DNA from: an uncultured Mediterranea sp.
GTDB taxonomy: Bacteria > Bacteroidota > Bacteroidia > Bacteroidales > Bacteroidaceae
NCBI RefSeq assembly: GCF_902493215.1
Contig: NZ_CABUOL010000005.1
Span: 62,001 to 126,000 of the forward strand
Direction of reading: 5' to 3'
DNA: 64,000 nucleotides
The notes below the pieces were generated by a model. That model saw only the letters and a list, made by a program, of their open reading frames with translations. It had not been told where the DNA came from and made no database searches. The translations under genes and the position numbers were made by a program. The first letter of the stretch is position 1, and each line of letters starts with the position of its first letter. Positions 26,880-36,575 of this stretch are shown here, one piece after another.

Positions 26880-26926
26880 AAAAAGAACGCGGATTTGAAG
26901 TCTACAAATCCGCGTTCTTTTTTTTA
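26880..26926. terminator. strong bidirectional terminator
   Basis: AAGAACGCGGATTTG pairs with CAAATCCGCGTTCTT; A-run before and T-run after. It separates the convergent ECF-S gene and the LPP20-like gene. Confidence 0.9.
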
Positions 26927-26944
26927 TACTGCTGTCTCCGATAA

Positions 26945-28765
26945 TCAGAAATAGCTCAAATCAATCAAACCGAAATTGGGATCTTTTTCCGGTTGCCATG
27001 TACGGACATGGATAACAGGTTCCTTCGGATGATTCAGATCCACCATCAAAAAGAGATACCCCGTATCACCGTAGCTTGACGAGAAATAATCCTGTTTAAT
27101 CTGTATACCGTATATTTCTCCACCTACACCCGACTTACGTACCTGATTGTCGGCAAAACGTAAATTAATGAACTCGCTGCCAGCAAAGATGTGCTCCAAT
27201 TTCTTCATATATTCACCTTTTGTCTGCCGGGTATACTTCACCACCTTTCCATCGATGGGCTGACGTTCCATTTGCCCGGAAGCCTTGACAACCGAACCTG
27301 TGATGATAAGGGCATCATCCGAGAATATACTGCGAATATACTCCAAACGCTTCAAGGCATAAGCTGTCTTGTAGCTTTCAAGGAAAGTTATGAGCACCTG
27401 GCGGGCCGTATCACCCCAGGCTGTCTGGTTCATGATATCGTCTACGGCAGGCTTGTTCAAGCCGAACGACAAGCTGGTAATTTTGCCTTCGGGAGTCATC
27501 TGGAAGACTACATCCTCAACAAAAGTACGACGGTTCCCTTGGAAACTGAAGCTCATGGGAATACTGCGGCAGGTGATTTCGCCATTATATGACAAGTACT
27601 TCAGATTGGGCTGACGAAGAATCTTGCAGTTTCCATACTTGATAAGCCGCTGGAACATGTCATACCCCTCAGGAGTACACAAGCTTTCTATTCCGTCAAA
27701 GTTATGCGTACGTATCGCCTTCTCCACCTTGGCCATCGTCTGTTCGTAGGGTGCAGCTGTTTCCGTCGAGAGGAATTTCATTCCACTATTGGTTTCCTTA
27801 GCCTGCATCGAGGAAGCCATCAATGTAGTCTGTCCCGGCTGGGCAACCGGTTCTTCACGAGCGGCAGACAACTTCAGATAGGCATCGCGCATAGCAATGG
27901 GAGTCACGCTGCCCATCACTTCAGAAAGTTCACTGTCTATGTTGGCCTCTCCCTCAAACATATATTCCGTTTTCACTGACAAACCGTCCACGCTGGCAAT
28001 GGCAGGAAGTTCCACAACCCCCAAGCCGTCTTTGGCAGAAAAGATGTTGGACCAGTCGCGCCCGTCAAAATAGGAATAATCATAATTGCGGGCAGGCTTC
28101 CCTTTATAAAGGACCTTCAAGGTTACCGTTTTCAGGTTACCGTCCACTTGTTCTCCCTCCACAGACAGGTTGATATTGGTAAAGATGTCTTTCATCTGCT
28201 TGGGAATCCAACTCACCAGCAACTGTTCCTGTCCCTTGTCATCCTTCATAGTCAGGTAATTGCCATCGGGATAACTCTGCAACAAAGTCAACGACCAGTA
28301 ATAATAGCGCAAAGCATCGGCCACCTGTGCCTTTTTCTCCAGCCGCATGGCTTCCTGGGCAAAATCAAGCAGTTTCACTTTTCGGCCATTGAAGATGCGC
28401 TGTATTTCGCTTTTCTTGATGTAGCGCATGACGGCTGCATCAGGCTCATTCTGAATGACAATACGTTGGGTGTTGGTCAACGTCGAATGGGAATAGGTAT
28501 TGATGATAGACTTGAATTTATCTTTTTCAGTCACCTCACCATTTTCCGTTCCCCCTTCGAGAACCTGCTCATATCGGGAAGAAACGTTCGTTGAAATCTG
28601 ACTGATCAGCGAAGCCAAAGCTTCATTATCAGCCTGACGCAAAGTCGGAGCATTTCCTGTTCCCCACAGATATTCATCGCTCTGTTGGATTTCTTCCACA
28701 GTTTGTGCCTGGAGAGAGAGTGAAAACAACATTCCTCCAAACAGAATTTTTATTTTCTTGTTCAT
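26945..28765 (-). CDS. LPP20-like exported protein
   Basis: A 606-residue protein with a signal peptide (MNKKIKILFGGMLFSLSLQAQ). The N-terminal part (about 25-130), with LWGTGNAPTLRQADNEALASLISQIS, matches the LPP20-like domain seen in many Bacteroidetes envelope proteins. The middle holds a probable beta-rich domain. The C-terminal third has two repeated segments with an NTF2-like feel (residues about 340-420 and 455-600). It is the last of four co-directional genes (34347 to 26945) encoding exported proteins, spaced by 12-18 bp. Function unknown; a role with the PEGA and GLUG proteins at the cell surface is inferred from context. Confidence 0.75.
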   Translation of the reverse strand: MNKKIKILFGGMLFSLSLQAQTVEEIQQSDEYLWGTGNAPTLRQADNEALASLISQISTNVSSRYEQVLEGGTENGEVTEKDKFKSIINTYSHSTLTNTQRIVIQNEPDAAVMRYIKKSEIQRIFNGRKVKLLDFAQEAMRLEKKAQVADALRYYYWSLTLLQSYPDGNYLTMKDDKGQEQLLVSWIPKQMKDIFTNINLSVEGEQVDGNLKTVTLKVLYKGKPARNYDYSYFDGRDWSNIFSAKDGLGVVELPAIASVDGLSVKTEYMFEGEANIDSELSEVMGSVTPIAMRDAYLKLSAAREEPVAQPGQTTLMASSMQAKETNSGMKFLSTETAAPYEQTMAKVEKAIRTHNFDGIESLCTPEGYDMFQRLIKYGNCKILRQPNLKYLSYNGEITCRSIPMSFSFQGNRRTFVEDVVFQMTPEGKITSLSFGLNKPAVDDIMNQTAWGDTARQVLITFLESYKTAYALKRLEYIRSIFSDDALIITGSVVKASGQMERQPIDGKVVKYTRQTKGEYMKKLEHIFAGSEFINLRFADNQVRKSGVGGEIYGIQIKQDYFSSSYGDTGYLFLMVDLNHPKEPVIHVRTWQPEKDPNFGLIDLSYF

Positions 28766-28777
28766 GCTATTCTCTCC

Positions 28778-29776
28778 TTATTTTAAATTGAATTTCATTA
28801 ACCGTGCTCCACCACCATCAAAAAACAATCCATAACAAGTATTTCCAACATTAAATAAATAATATTGTTCCCACTCACCATAGAAAAAATCAGAGGCCAG
28901 AGCGTCCGTATTTATAATCGTATAAGATTTGTTCTTCAAATTATATTCCAATATATAAAATGAATAATTTAAAAACAAATAATAAGTATCTCCATTTATC
29001 AGAATATCTCCAATAGTTTCATTCGGAAAAATCTGATTATCAATACTCATATATTCTTTCCACAAATTAGATTCACCGTTATAAACATACAAAAGCCGTT
29101 CTTTTCGATCTAAAGCATAAATAGCCTCGCCATCAGTATATAATTTAGATTTTCCATTTAACATAAAATCATGAGTCATAGGCAATTTGTTCCATCGATA
29201 ATCAGTTAATGAAAGAGTATACATATCACTGGAAGTGATCTGAACCATTAAATCACCAACTGCCACGGCGTTACTTGCATTATATGGATCGAAATAATCA
29301 ATAGAACCATCGTTTTGAACAAAACTCCACACATCGGTGTCCTTCGAATATATGTAAGTGTATTCAGTTCCCACCACATATCCTTTTCCATTAAGCCAGC
29401 AAGAATTCACAGGTGAAGAACTCGATCGTGTCTGCAATCCACTCAGCAGAATTTGCAATTCAGCAGAACGACTATAAAATTCATCATCACCGTCAACACT
29501 AAGAGATACTTCGCGTTTTGTGCCTGTCTGTAAATCATAAGCAGCCAATTCTGACATACTTTCATCATAAGTACTTAAATAAAAATACACCTCATCTTCC
29601 GATACGAAGATTCTCTTACATTGGCTAGGATCTGAAACCATATCAGAAATTGGGAATGACTCGACTTCTCCCACCGAACGGTTTGGAAATATTTCAGGTT
29701 CCGGATCTGTACCACAAGAAACAAGCAAAACCAATAATAAATTTATTACAAGATAATTATATAATCGTTTCATCAT
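28778..29776 (-). CDS. lipoprotein of unknown function, propeller-like
   Basis: A 332-residue lipoprotein (MMKRLYNYLVINLLLVLLVSC). I do not recognise a named family. Repeated short stretches such as VYFYLSTYDE, LNGKGYVVGTEYTYIYSKDTDVW, LNGKSKLYTDGEAIYALDRKERLLYVYNGESNLW and LINGDTYYLFLNYSFYILEYN look like blades of a Kelch or WD-type propeller. The gene is AT-rich compared with most of the window. It lies 12 bp upstream of the LPP20-like gene and 17 bp downstream of the PEGA gene, so it belongs to the same operon. Confidence 0.65.
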   Translation of the reverse strand: MMKRLYNYLVINLLLVLLVSCGTDPEPEIFPNRSVGEVESFPISDMVSDPSQCKRIFVSEDEVYFYLSTYDESMSELAAYDLQTGTKREVSLSVDGDDEFYSRSAELQILLSGLQTRSSSSPVNSCWLNGKGYVVGTEYTYIYSKDTDVWSFVQNDGSIDYFDPYNASNAVAVGDLMVQITSSDMYTLSLTDYRWNKLPMTHDFMLNGKSKLYTDGEAIYALDRKERLLYVYNGESNLWKEYMSIDNQIFPNETIGDILINGDTYYLFLNYSFYILEYNLKNKSYTIINTDALASDFFYGEWEQYYLFNVGNTCYGLFFDGGGARLMKFNLK

Positions 29777-29793
29777 ATTCTCCTTTCATAGAA

Positions 29794-31179
29794 TTATTTA
29801 CCAAAAACCAAGCCAATACCAACACTGAATTCACGATAGTTAAAATTGAAATTACTGCGGAAACCAGCCGAAAGAGCCAGCTTCTTATAACGACCAATCA
29901 GACCCAGTTCGGCCAAGCCGCCTTCATGGTTATCAATAGCAACCGTTTCATAATCATTAGTAGCCACATCCCATCCATAACGACGTACGCCATAACCTGC
30001 ACCTCCATATAAATACAAATATTTCTTCACGACACGTGCCATTATACCCATAGAGGCCGCATAACGGATTTTCTTTGTTCCTCCATCGTAAATATAATCA
30101 TCAGGATTAACACTTGAAAAGCTATCATCAAAGTTTCCATCTGTATGAAAATTGAAATAGGCACCGAATTTACGACAGAAACCCAAGAAAAGGCCATAAC
30201 TCATTTGATCCGCATCTAACGAAGCACAAAATTGCGGCATAAGAAATGTATTCACACGAATACGTTTCATCTTATAGTCAAGAATCTCCGTTTTAGCCGG
30301 CATCAATTGGACAGTATCCTGAATAGGATAAAAATTGTGTTTTGTCACTTGCAGAACATATTGTCCAGACGGTATTGTATCACTCTGATAGGGGGTAAAT
30401 CCCTTATCTTCTCCATTTATAGTCAGATTTGCGGCTGGCATGTCGGTCTTCACCTGAATAAAGCCATATGCCGCCGGTAACTGAACATTGAGTACTGTAG
30501 GATGTTCAGGTACAATTTCGAAAGTACCGCTTTCCTCTACATAATGATTACGGCAGACACGATACTTATGTTCACCTACAGGAAAAATTTCAGAATAGGC
30601 ACCGTTACGAGCCGACCGTAATGTATCATCCACATAGATTTGCGCTGAAGCAGGTGAATAGTTCATCATCAATGCCTGAGCTGTTGCCAATTTTTCTACA
30701 ACGCGCTCTACCACACGAGTGCCTTTATCTTCGGGAACATAAAGCATCATTTCATAAACGGTAGCCTCATTAATAGGTTCTGGATAGAAATAATTGCGAA
30801 TGATACCAAAACGTTCGTGCTTGATGGTAATACGCTTGGCACCACGCGGTACATACAACCAAATCTCACCAGGCTGGTCTTCACGGGCAGTGATACCCAA
30901 AGCATCCGGTTCAAAAAACAACGATTTGTCTTTGGTCACAATCTTGATAATGGCACAAACCTCATTATTTTGATCGCGTTTCGGCGCTATGACACGTGCC
31001 GTCAAATCATTGGTCAGACAGCTAAACTTAGTTACTGAAATTTCTTCTTCCGGCTCAATGGCTACAGCCAATGAATCGTTTGCAGGCATGGCTGTAGAAT
31101 CAGCCACTGCCGGTTCCTGAGCAGCGGATTTAAACGCCATACTCAGGATAAAGATGGATAATATAAATAATTTCTTCAT
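29794..31179 (-). CDS. PEGA-domain protein with C-terminal beta-barrel
   Basis: A 461-residue exported protein (signal MKKLFILSIFILSMAFKSAAQ). Two PEGA-type domains are visible: SPASAQIYVDDTLRSARNG with GEHKYRVCRNHY (about 178-235), and YGFIQVKTDMPAANLTINGE with GQYVLQVTKHNFYP (about 240-305). The last 150 residues are aromatic, alternating beta-strands (YLYLYGGAGYGVRRYGW, FRSNFNFNYREFSVGIGLVFG) that look like an outer-membrane barrel. It may anchor a surface assembly with the GLUG lipoprotein encoded 18 bp upstream. PEGA domains are linked to cell-surface roles, but no activity is assigned here. Confidence 0.8.
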   Translation of the reverse strand: MKKLFILSIFILSMAFKSAAQEPAVADSTAMPANDSLAVAIEPEEEISVTKFSCLTNDLTARVIAPKRDQNNEVCAIIKIVTKDKSLFFEPDALGITAREDQPGEIWLYVPRGAKRITIKHERFGIIRNYFYPEPINEATVYEMMLYVPEDKGTRVVERVVEKLATAQALMMNYSPASAQIYVDDTLRSARNGAYSEIFPVGEHKYRVCRNHYVEESGTFEIVPEHPTVLNVQLPAAYGFIQVKTDMPAANLTINGEDKGFTPYQSDTIPSGQYVLQVTKHNFYPIQDTVQLMPAKTEILDYKMKRIRVNTFLMPQFCASLDADQMSYGLFLGFCRKFGAYFNFHTDGNFDDSFSSVNPDDYIYDGGTKKIRYAASMGIMARVVKKYLYLYGGAGYGVRRYGWDVATNDYETVAIDNHEGGLAELGLIGRYKKLALSAGFRSNFNFNYREFSVGIGLVFGK

Positions 31180-31197
31180 AATAAATCTCTTACAATT

Positions 31198-34100
31198 TTA
31201 TTGTACCGTTGTATCAGTAGTAAAGGATTCTACCTCAGAATACACCCTGGCATAATCATTTCTAGCAAAAGCACGCACAAAATATTGGGTACCTGGCGTC
31301 AGTCCTGTTATAGTCAGTTTTATCTGTCCAGCTTCTACTGTAGCTTCAGATTCCTTTTCATCTCCATATGCTCCTTCCTGAGTGGACAAGGTGAAACCCT
31401 TAGAGGTACATTCTGCACCTCCCATATCCAATATTTGTGCAGATAGCGTAACACTTGTAGATGTAATTTCACTTACAGTCACTACACCGACCAAAGGCGG
31501 GCGACTATCCTGTCCTATTAATGGAAGACTGCTTGAACTGGTATTGGAGTTATTAACAAAATGGTTTACATTTTCTCCCACATAACCACAAATTGCCCCC
31601 AAATATTCGGCCTGAACATCAATGGCGACTTCATTTGTACAGTTTGTTACTCCACCTTGAATCCAACCAGCAATACCACCGACATATTTTTTTCCTCCTT
31701 CCAAATTACCTCTATTGACACACTGGTCTATCAGATTGTTTCCGTAATAACTATTTAGGCAATGGCCAACAATACCACCCATATATTGAGTATCAGCATG
31801 TCCTACAACCCGACCTTCATTAACACAATGCTTTATAGTCAAACTTGAAGCTTGTCCCACAATACCACCAATCACATTACATTGCAGTCCATTACCAACT
31901 TTTCCTTTATTGAGGCAATCTGAAATTATTGTGCCATTTTCTGCACTAGCTACTATTCCACCGACATTGGCTTCCAGACTTTGTCCATACACTTCACCAG
32001 TATAGATACAATTGGTCAACTCACCATTGGTCCGTCCAACCAAACCACCAACATACAATCCAGCTGTACTGGTTGTTGAAGAAACTGAGACATTTGATGA
32101 TACCGAATCATTCAATACTTTTCCATTATAATTATAACCAATCAGTCCTCCGACATAAGCATCTGAAGAAGAAGATGTTTTAATCGAAATTGCAACATTT
32201 GACGAACAATCCGTAACGGTACCTCTGTTCTGACCACAAATTCCACCTATCCTAAAACCATTTACATTCAAATCCAGGTTAATCATATTACCTTCACCAG
32301 CAATATGAAGGTCTTTAATGATACCATCATTAACTCCAAACAAACCTACCGAACTATCATAAATGCTATCTGCATTATATTCGACAACCTTCAAATTGGA
32401 CAACGTATGATTATTACCATTAAATGTTTCATCACTGTTCAACATACGGATAGGTACCCAATTGTCAATGCTACTCAAATCAATGTCTGCATATAGATTG
32501 ATTTCATTTTTCTCATTCTTCCACCATGAAACATCTGTACCATTCTTGCGCGCATATCTGAATGCCACCAGATCTTCCAATGTGTAAATTCCAGCAAGAC
32601 GTGTTCCATAAATCTGAGTTTCACCATAATATGTTGTTCCACCTACTACATAGTAAGGCCTGATATGATAGAACTTATTATCAGAAATATCCAAGCCTGT
32701 AATAGTGGCCTCTATCACATTACCTTCTGTTGTTGCACTTACCTTCGAATCAACATCAACTACCGGATTGGAATGAATTTGACTATAACAATATCCCTTC
32801 TCCGTTATCTCCATATTCTCAAAATTGAAAGTCATTGTACGGAAAGTAACGGCATCACCATTTACCGAAACTACAGACAAAGGTGATAGTATTGGTTCGG
32901 TTGTTTTGACGGCGAATGCGGTTGAACTATAGAGAACTTTTTCCTCATCATCAATTGTTACCTTAAAGTAAGCACGTACAGCATAAATACGATCAAGATT
33001 TGTAGACCAGGAACTGATATAAACATCTCGGGTAAACGATGACGATTCCGGCCATACATTGCTGGATTCAACTCCTGACTCGCCTAAAATCGGATCGGAA
33101 TAGTTAGCGCCAACTTCTTTCCAGCAAAAGCCGACTTCATAGGACATGCCATCCAACACATTATGAGAATCTTCCAAATTACTGCTTACCGTAAATTTCG
33201 TTTCAGTCTCGCTCACTTGAATTATAGGATCAGTTAGGGTTACAGTTGCCCAAGAAGCTCCATAAATATAAGTAGGACTATACATCACCTCACCCGTTTC
33301 ACTCTTGCAATAAGCGCGGACATAATAATATTGATTGGAATCAAGCCCTTTTATGGTAGCTGTTATTAGTTCTTTCAAAGATGAAGTCTCGTCTTTTACA
33401 ACGATGTCCTTCCCACCATTCACAGGAGACGAATTGGTCTGACTATAGCAGAAACCTTTCTCCACGATATTTTCCCCATCAAAACCTGTAGCTACAGCTT
33501 GGAAAGTTACCGACGTTTCTGTAGCGTCTACAGTTTTCAGGACAGAAGATACCTGTTTCCCTGCAGATTTCGCAACCAGTATTGTATTACTGTATACGAC
33601 TTGTTCTGTATCATCCACATTTATTTTAAAATAAGAACGAACGGCATAGACTGCTCCTTCCGACTCTCTCCATTCTGAAGCATAAATATCACTTTCAAAA
33701 GCATTATTCTGTTCGGGTTGTCTATAAACCGTTGTATTTTCTGTTCCTTCTTCTCCCAAAACAGGTTCAGTGAAAGGAACATTGACTATCTTCCAACAGA
33801 AACCAGATTCACAATTCAAATCATCCAGACTGCCACTGATTCCCAGATTACTGCTTACTCTAAAGGATTCATTCATCCGTTCCGTAACAATGGGGTCGGC
33901 CGGCATAATCGTAGACACATCGACTGGCAACGTGATAAAATTCTTCTCTTTACCAAAATAATACCATCCGTCCATCTTCACATATGTACGATAATAGTAG
34001 GTGGTTTTGAAACTCAAACCTGTCAAATTGACGGTAAAGTCATTCTTATCCCCCACTCCGGCTACTGCAATGGCATCCCCCATATCTCCTTCACCATAAC

Positions 34101-34347
34101 CGTCACCCAAGGAGTTTTGAGAATATGCAATTCCATATTCTTGTACCTCTCCCATTTCTGCACCGATGGTAACCGAACCTTTAATGGTAACGCCTGTACC
34201 ACCTATTGCCGTCAAGTCGCCGGTCTTCAGATAAGAAGAAACTGAGTGGATTGACTCCGTTTCATTCCATAAGATTTCTTCCTCACAAGCCGAAAGAAAC
34301 CAAACCAGCATGCTGCACAGCAGCCATGTCATACGATGTTTTTTCAT
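31198..34347 (-). CDS. large surface lipoprotein with FN3-like and GLUG repeats
   Basis: A 1049-residue lipoprotein (signal ends WFLSAC followed by EEE; acidic residues after the lipid-bearing Cys are reported to promote surface exposure in Bacteroidetes). Repeated fibronectin-like domains occupy about residues 35-590; two long units are near-duplicates (GFCWKIVNVPFTEPVLGEEG and GFCWKEVGANYSDPILGESG). Residues about 640-960 form a GLUG/beta-helix region with many GGIxGxNxG-type units (GGICGQNRGTVTDCSSN, GGIVGHCLNSYYG). A final FN3-like domain follows. This layout suggests adhesion or binding. It is first in the four-gene envelope operon; the DNA is AT-rich. Confidence 0.85.
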   Translation of the reverse strand: MKKHRMTWLLCSMLVWFLSACEEEILWNETESIHSVSSYLKTGDLTAIGGTGVTIKGSVTIGAEMGEVQEYGIAYSQNSLGDGYGEGDMGDAIAVAGVGDKNDFTVNLTGLSFKTTYYYRTYVKMDGWYYFGKEKNFITLPVDVSTIMPADPIVTERMNESFRVSSNLGISGSLDDLNCESGFCWKIVNVPFTEPVLGEEGTENTTVYRQPEQNNAFESDIYASEWRESEGAVYAVRSYFKINVDDTEQVVYSNTILVAKSAGKQVSSVLKTVDATETSVTFQAVATGFDGENIVEKGFCYSQTNSSPVNGGKDIVVKDETSSLKELITATIKGLDSNQYYYVRAYCKSETGEVMYSPTYIYGASWATVTLTDPIIQVSETETKFTVSSNLEDSHNVLDGMSYEVGFCWKEVGANYSDPILGESGVESSNVWPESSSFTRDVYISSWSTNLDRIYAVRAYFKVTIDDEEKVLYSSTAFAVKTTEPILSPLSVVSVNGDAVTFRTMTFNFENMEITEKGYCYSQIHSNPVVDVDSKVSATTEGNVIEATITGLDISDNKFYHIRPYYVVGGTTYYGETQIYGTRLAGIYTLEDLVAFRYARKNGTDVSWWKNEKNEINLYADIDLSSIDNWVPIRMLNSDETFNGNNHTLSNLKVVEYNADSIYDSSVGLFGVNDGIIKDLHIAGEGNMINLDLNVNGFRIGGICGQNRGTVTDCSSNVAISIKTSSSSDAYVGGLIGYNYNGKVLNDSVSSNVSVSSTTSTAGLYVGGLVGRTNGELTNCIYTGEVYGQSLEANVGGIVASAENGTIISDCLNKGKVGNGLQCNVIGGIVGQASSLTIKHCVNEGRVVGHADTQYMGGIVGHCLNSYYGNNLIDQCVNRGNLEGGKKYVGGIAGWIQGGVTNCTNEVAIDVQAEYLGAICGYVGENVNHFVNNSNTSSSSLPLIGQDSRPPLVGVVTVSEITSTSVTLSAQILDMGGAECTSKGFTLSTQEGAYGDEKESEATVEAGQIKLTITGLTPGTQYFVRAFARNDYARVYSEVESFTTDTTVQ

Positions 34348-34806
34348 TTTTACATTTTATATTAAATTATTTAATGAATGCTACACCTTCTACAAACGCA
34401 TGCAAAATTAGGACGAATTTCATAAAGAAAAAATATTTGTGAAAGAAAATAATCAGACACAGACACACGATTTCGAGCAAAAAAGCAATAAAAAAGCAAT
34501 ACTGTCCGAATTCATAAATAGAAGAAAAGACATTTAAACCCGCAAATAAGACATTTATACGCCTATTTGGTTTACTTATCCGTCTTTCTGGAATTCTGTC
34601 ATAAGGATTTTGGAAAAAGAAATAAAATTGTAACATTACTCATTCTTAATATCGAACATAAAAATTCCGATGAATGGACAAGACATTCCTCTGTGCACTA
34701 TATAAGCCTATCAAAAAGCCTTATTCAGACCTTTAATAAGGAAAATCAGAACAATGACAACAGGTACGAATGTCCTAACTTTGCCGCGCAAACCAACATG
34801 ATTGAT
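34348..34806. other. divergent AT-rich intergenic region
   Basis: About 460 bases between the divergent GLUG lipoprotein and metallophosphoesterase genes. TAATTTTG on the minus strand (34410 to 34403) and TAACTTTG on the plus strand (34776-34783) are candidate -7 elements, neither with a good -33 box. Open frames here lack coding character. Confidence 0.5.
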
Positions 34807-35616
34807 ATGAATAGTTTCTGTAAACTGGCCTCTGTCTTCCTGTGTTGTACGTTGCCCTGCAGCTGCGACCTGATAGACTATCACCCTTATGATGTGCGCA
34901 TAGACGGCGAAACGGGCATCAATGAGAAAAACATCGCCCTCATCGAATCGCAATGCCAAGGGAAAGACACCCTGCGTTTTGCCTTCATGAGCGACTCTCA
35001 GCGATGGTACGACGAGACACAAGACTTCGTAAACGATGTGAACCGCAGGGACGACATCGACTTTGTAATCCATGGAGGCGACTTGAGCGACTTCGGCGTG
35101 ACCGACGAATTCCTCTGGCAACGTAACATCCTGAATGGGCTCAAGATGCCCTACGTAGTACTTATCGGCAACCACGACTGCCTGGGCACGGGCGAGGAAA
35201 CTTTCCGAACGGTGTTCGGCGACCCCAACTTCGCATTCATTGCCGGAGGGGTAAAGTTTGTCTGCCTCAACACGAATGCCATCGAGTATGACTACTCTCG
35301 TCCTATCCCCGACTTCAACTTCATCGAAGACGAGATGAACACCCGAACCGACGAGTTCGACCGAACCGTTGTCGCCATGCACATCCGCCCCTATTGCGGT
35401 GAGTTCAACAACAATGTGGCACGCGTCTTCCAGCGATACATCAACCTGTATCCCTCCCTCCAGTTTTGTCTGGCGGCACACGAACACCGACTGGCCGAGA
35501 TGGACCTGTTCGAAGACGGCGTGATGTATTATCTGAGCGATTGCATGAAGCATCGCAATTACTACATATTTACGTTAACACCCGATGGATATGAACGCGA
35601 AGTGGTTTATTTTTAA
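34807..35616 (+). CDS. metallophosphoesterase lipoprotein
   Basis: A 269-residue calcineurin-like phosphoesterase with a lipoprotein signal (MNSFCKLASVFLCCTLPCSC, Cys20). Metal-binding motifs are FMSDSQRW (Asp63; Gln65 replaces the usual His of DxH), HGGDLSDFG (Asp92), IGNHDCLG (Asn122-His123) and AAHEHRLAEMD. So it is probably an active hydrolase on the outer side of a membrane, with one altered metal ligand. An in-frame ATG lies 9 bp upstream at 34798. The beta-barrel gene that follows overlaps its end by 32 bp, suggesting coupled translation. Substrate unknown. Confidence 0.82.
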   Translation: MNSFCKLASVFLCCTLPCSCDLIDYHPYDVRIDGETGINEKNIALIESQCQGKDTLRFAFMSDSQRWYDETQDFVNDVNRRDDIDFVIHGGDLSDFGVTDEFLWQRNILNGLKMPYVVLIGNHDCLGTGEETFRTVFGDPNFAFIAGGVKFVCLNTNAIEYDYSRPIPDFNFIEDEMNTRTDEFDRTVVAMHIRPYCGEFNNNVARVFQRYINLYPSLQFCLAAHEHRLAEMDLFEDGVMYYLSDCMKHRNYYIFTLTPDGYEREVVYF

Positions 35617-36319
35617 GTATCTGCGCCTGCCTTCGGCCGGCTTGATGACAAGCTTGGCAAGCCTTCTGCTATGCGCCCCTGCGTTGTCGCAAGAAGTCAA
35701 CCATCGGCCCGTTATCCAAGATACGGCGCAGGTATCCACTCAAAAGGAATACAGTCGCTACGACCGTCGTGTCCATCGCTACCGCAACCGTTGGGAAGTG
35801 CTGATACCTACACATACCAAACTACAGTTTGCCGGCAATATGGGCCTGTTGTCCATCGGTACAGGATGGGATTATGGCAAGCACAACCAGTGGGAAACGG
35901 ACTTGCTTTTCGGATTTCTGCCCAAATACCAGTCGGATAAAGCCAAGCTTACCTTCACGCTGAAGCAGAACTACATTCCCTGGAGCCTGTCCATCAAGAA
36001 GAGCGACTTTGCTCTGGAACCGCTCACCTGCGGTATGTATCTCAATACGGTGTTCGGGAGCGACTTTTGGGTACACGAGCCCGAACGTTATCCCAAGGGA
36101 TATTATGGCTTCTCTTCGAAAGTCCGCATCCACGCCTTCTTGGGGCAGCGCGTCACCTACAACATCCCCGAAAAGTATCGTTTTTCGGCCCGAGCCGTCA
36201 CGCTGTTTTACGAACTGAGCACCAGCGACCTCTACATAGTCAGTGCCTTCACCAATCATTACCTCAAGCCGAAAGACTACCTGAGCCTCTCGTTTGGAGT
36301 GAAGCTGCAACTGCTGTAA
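35585..36319 (+). CDS. outer-membrane beta-barrel-like protein, unknown function
   Basis: A 244-residue protein with an N-terminal export signal (LMTSLASLLLCAPALSQ). After a charged linker (KEYSRYDRRVHRYRNRW) come alternating beta-strands ending in SLSFGVKLQLL, as expected for an outer-membrane barrel. It overlaps the 3' end of the metallophosphoesterase gene (ATG at 35585, or 35591), so the two are probably made together and may work together. No specific family was recognised. Confidence 0.7.
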   Translation: MDMNAKWFIFKYLRLPSAGLMTSLASLLLCAPALSQEVNHRPVIQDTAQVSTQKEYSRYDRRVHRYRNRWEVLIPTHTKLQFAGNMGLLSIGTGWDYGKHNQWETDLLFGFLPKYQSDKAKLTFTLKQNYIPWSLSIKKSDFALEPLTCGMYLNTVFGSDFWVHEPERYPKGYYGFSSKVRIHAFLGQRVTYNIPEKYRFSARAVTLFYELSTSDLYIVSAFTNHYLKPKDYLSLSFGVKLQLL

Positions 36320-36324
36320 GGAAG

Positions 36325-36381
36325 AAAGCATTGTTTTGCAGGCAGGAAAGCAATGCTTTCTTCCCAAGAAAACAGTGCTTT
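36325..36381. repeat. 22-bp-period palindromic array, core A (copy 2)
   Basis: AAAGCATTGTTTT (36325), AAAGCAATGCTTT (36347) and AAAACAGTGCTTT (36369) start exactly 22 bp apart. The middle copy is a perfect palindrome; the outer two are in opposite orientations. It begins 5 bp after the beta-barrel gene's stop codon. Confidence 0.9.
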
Positions 36382-36575
36382 ACTATTTCCTGCCGATTGC
36401 GATTGTAAAGGAACATAATCAGTTCAATACCACGACAAAAGCCTTCCTTACATTATTCAATGAATCAGGCTGTTAGGCAAAAAGTCGGCCACCGTTCCTC
36501 ATTTCGCAGGCAAAACGCCGCGCATTTCCTGCCAAAAAGCGTATATTTGTTCACGAAATACAGAAACACGGAAAG

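Noticed and set aside
34367..34636. An 89-codon minus-strand open frame with hydrophobic stretches
   Set aside because: AT-rich DNA gives Phe/Ile-rich frames by chance; it lies in a promoter region, and no family or start signal is seen.
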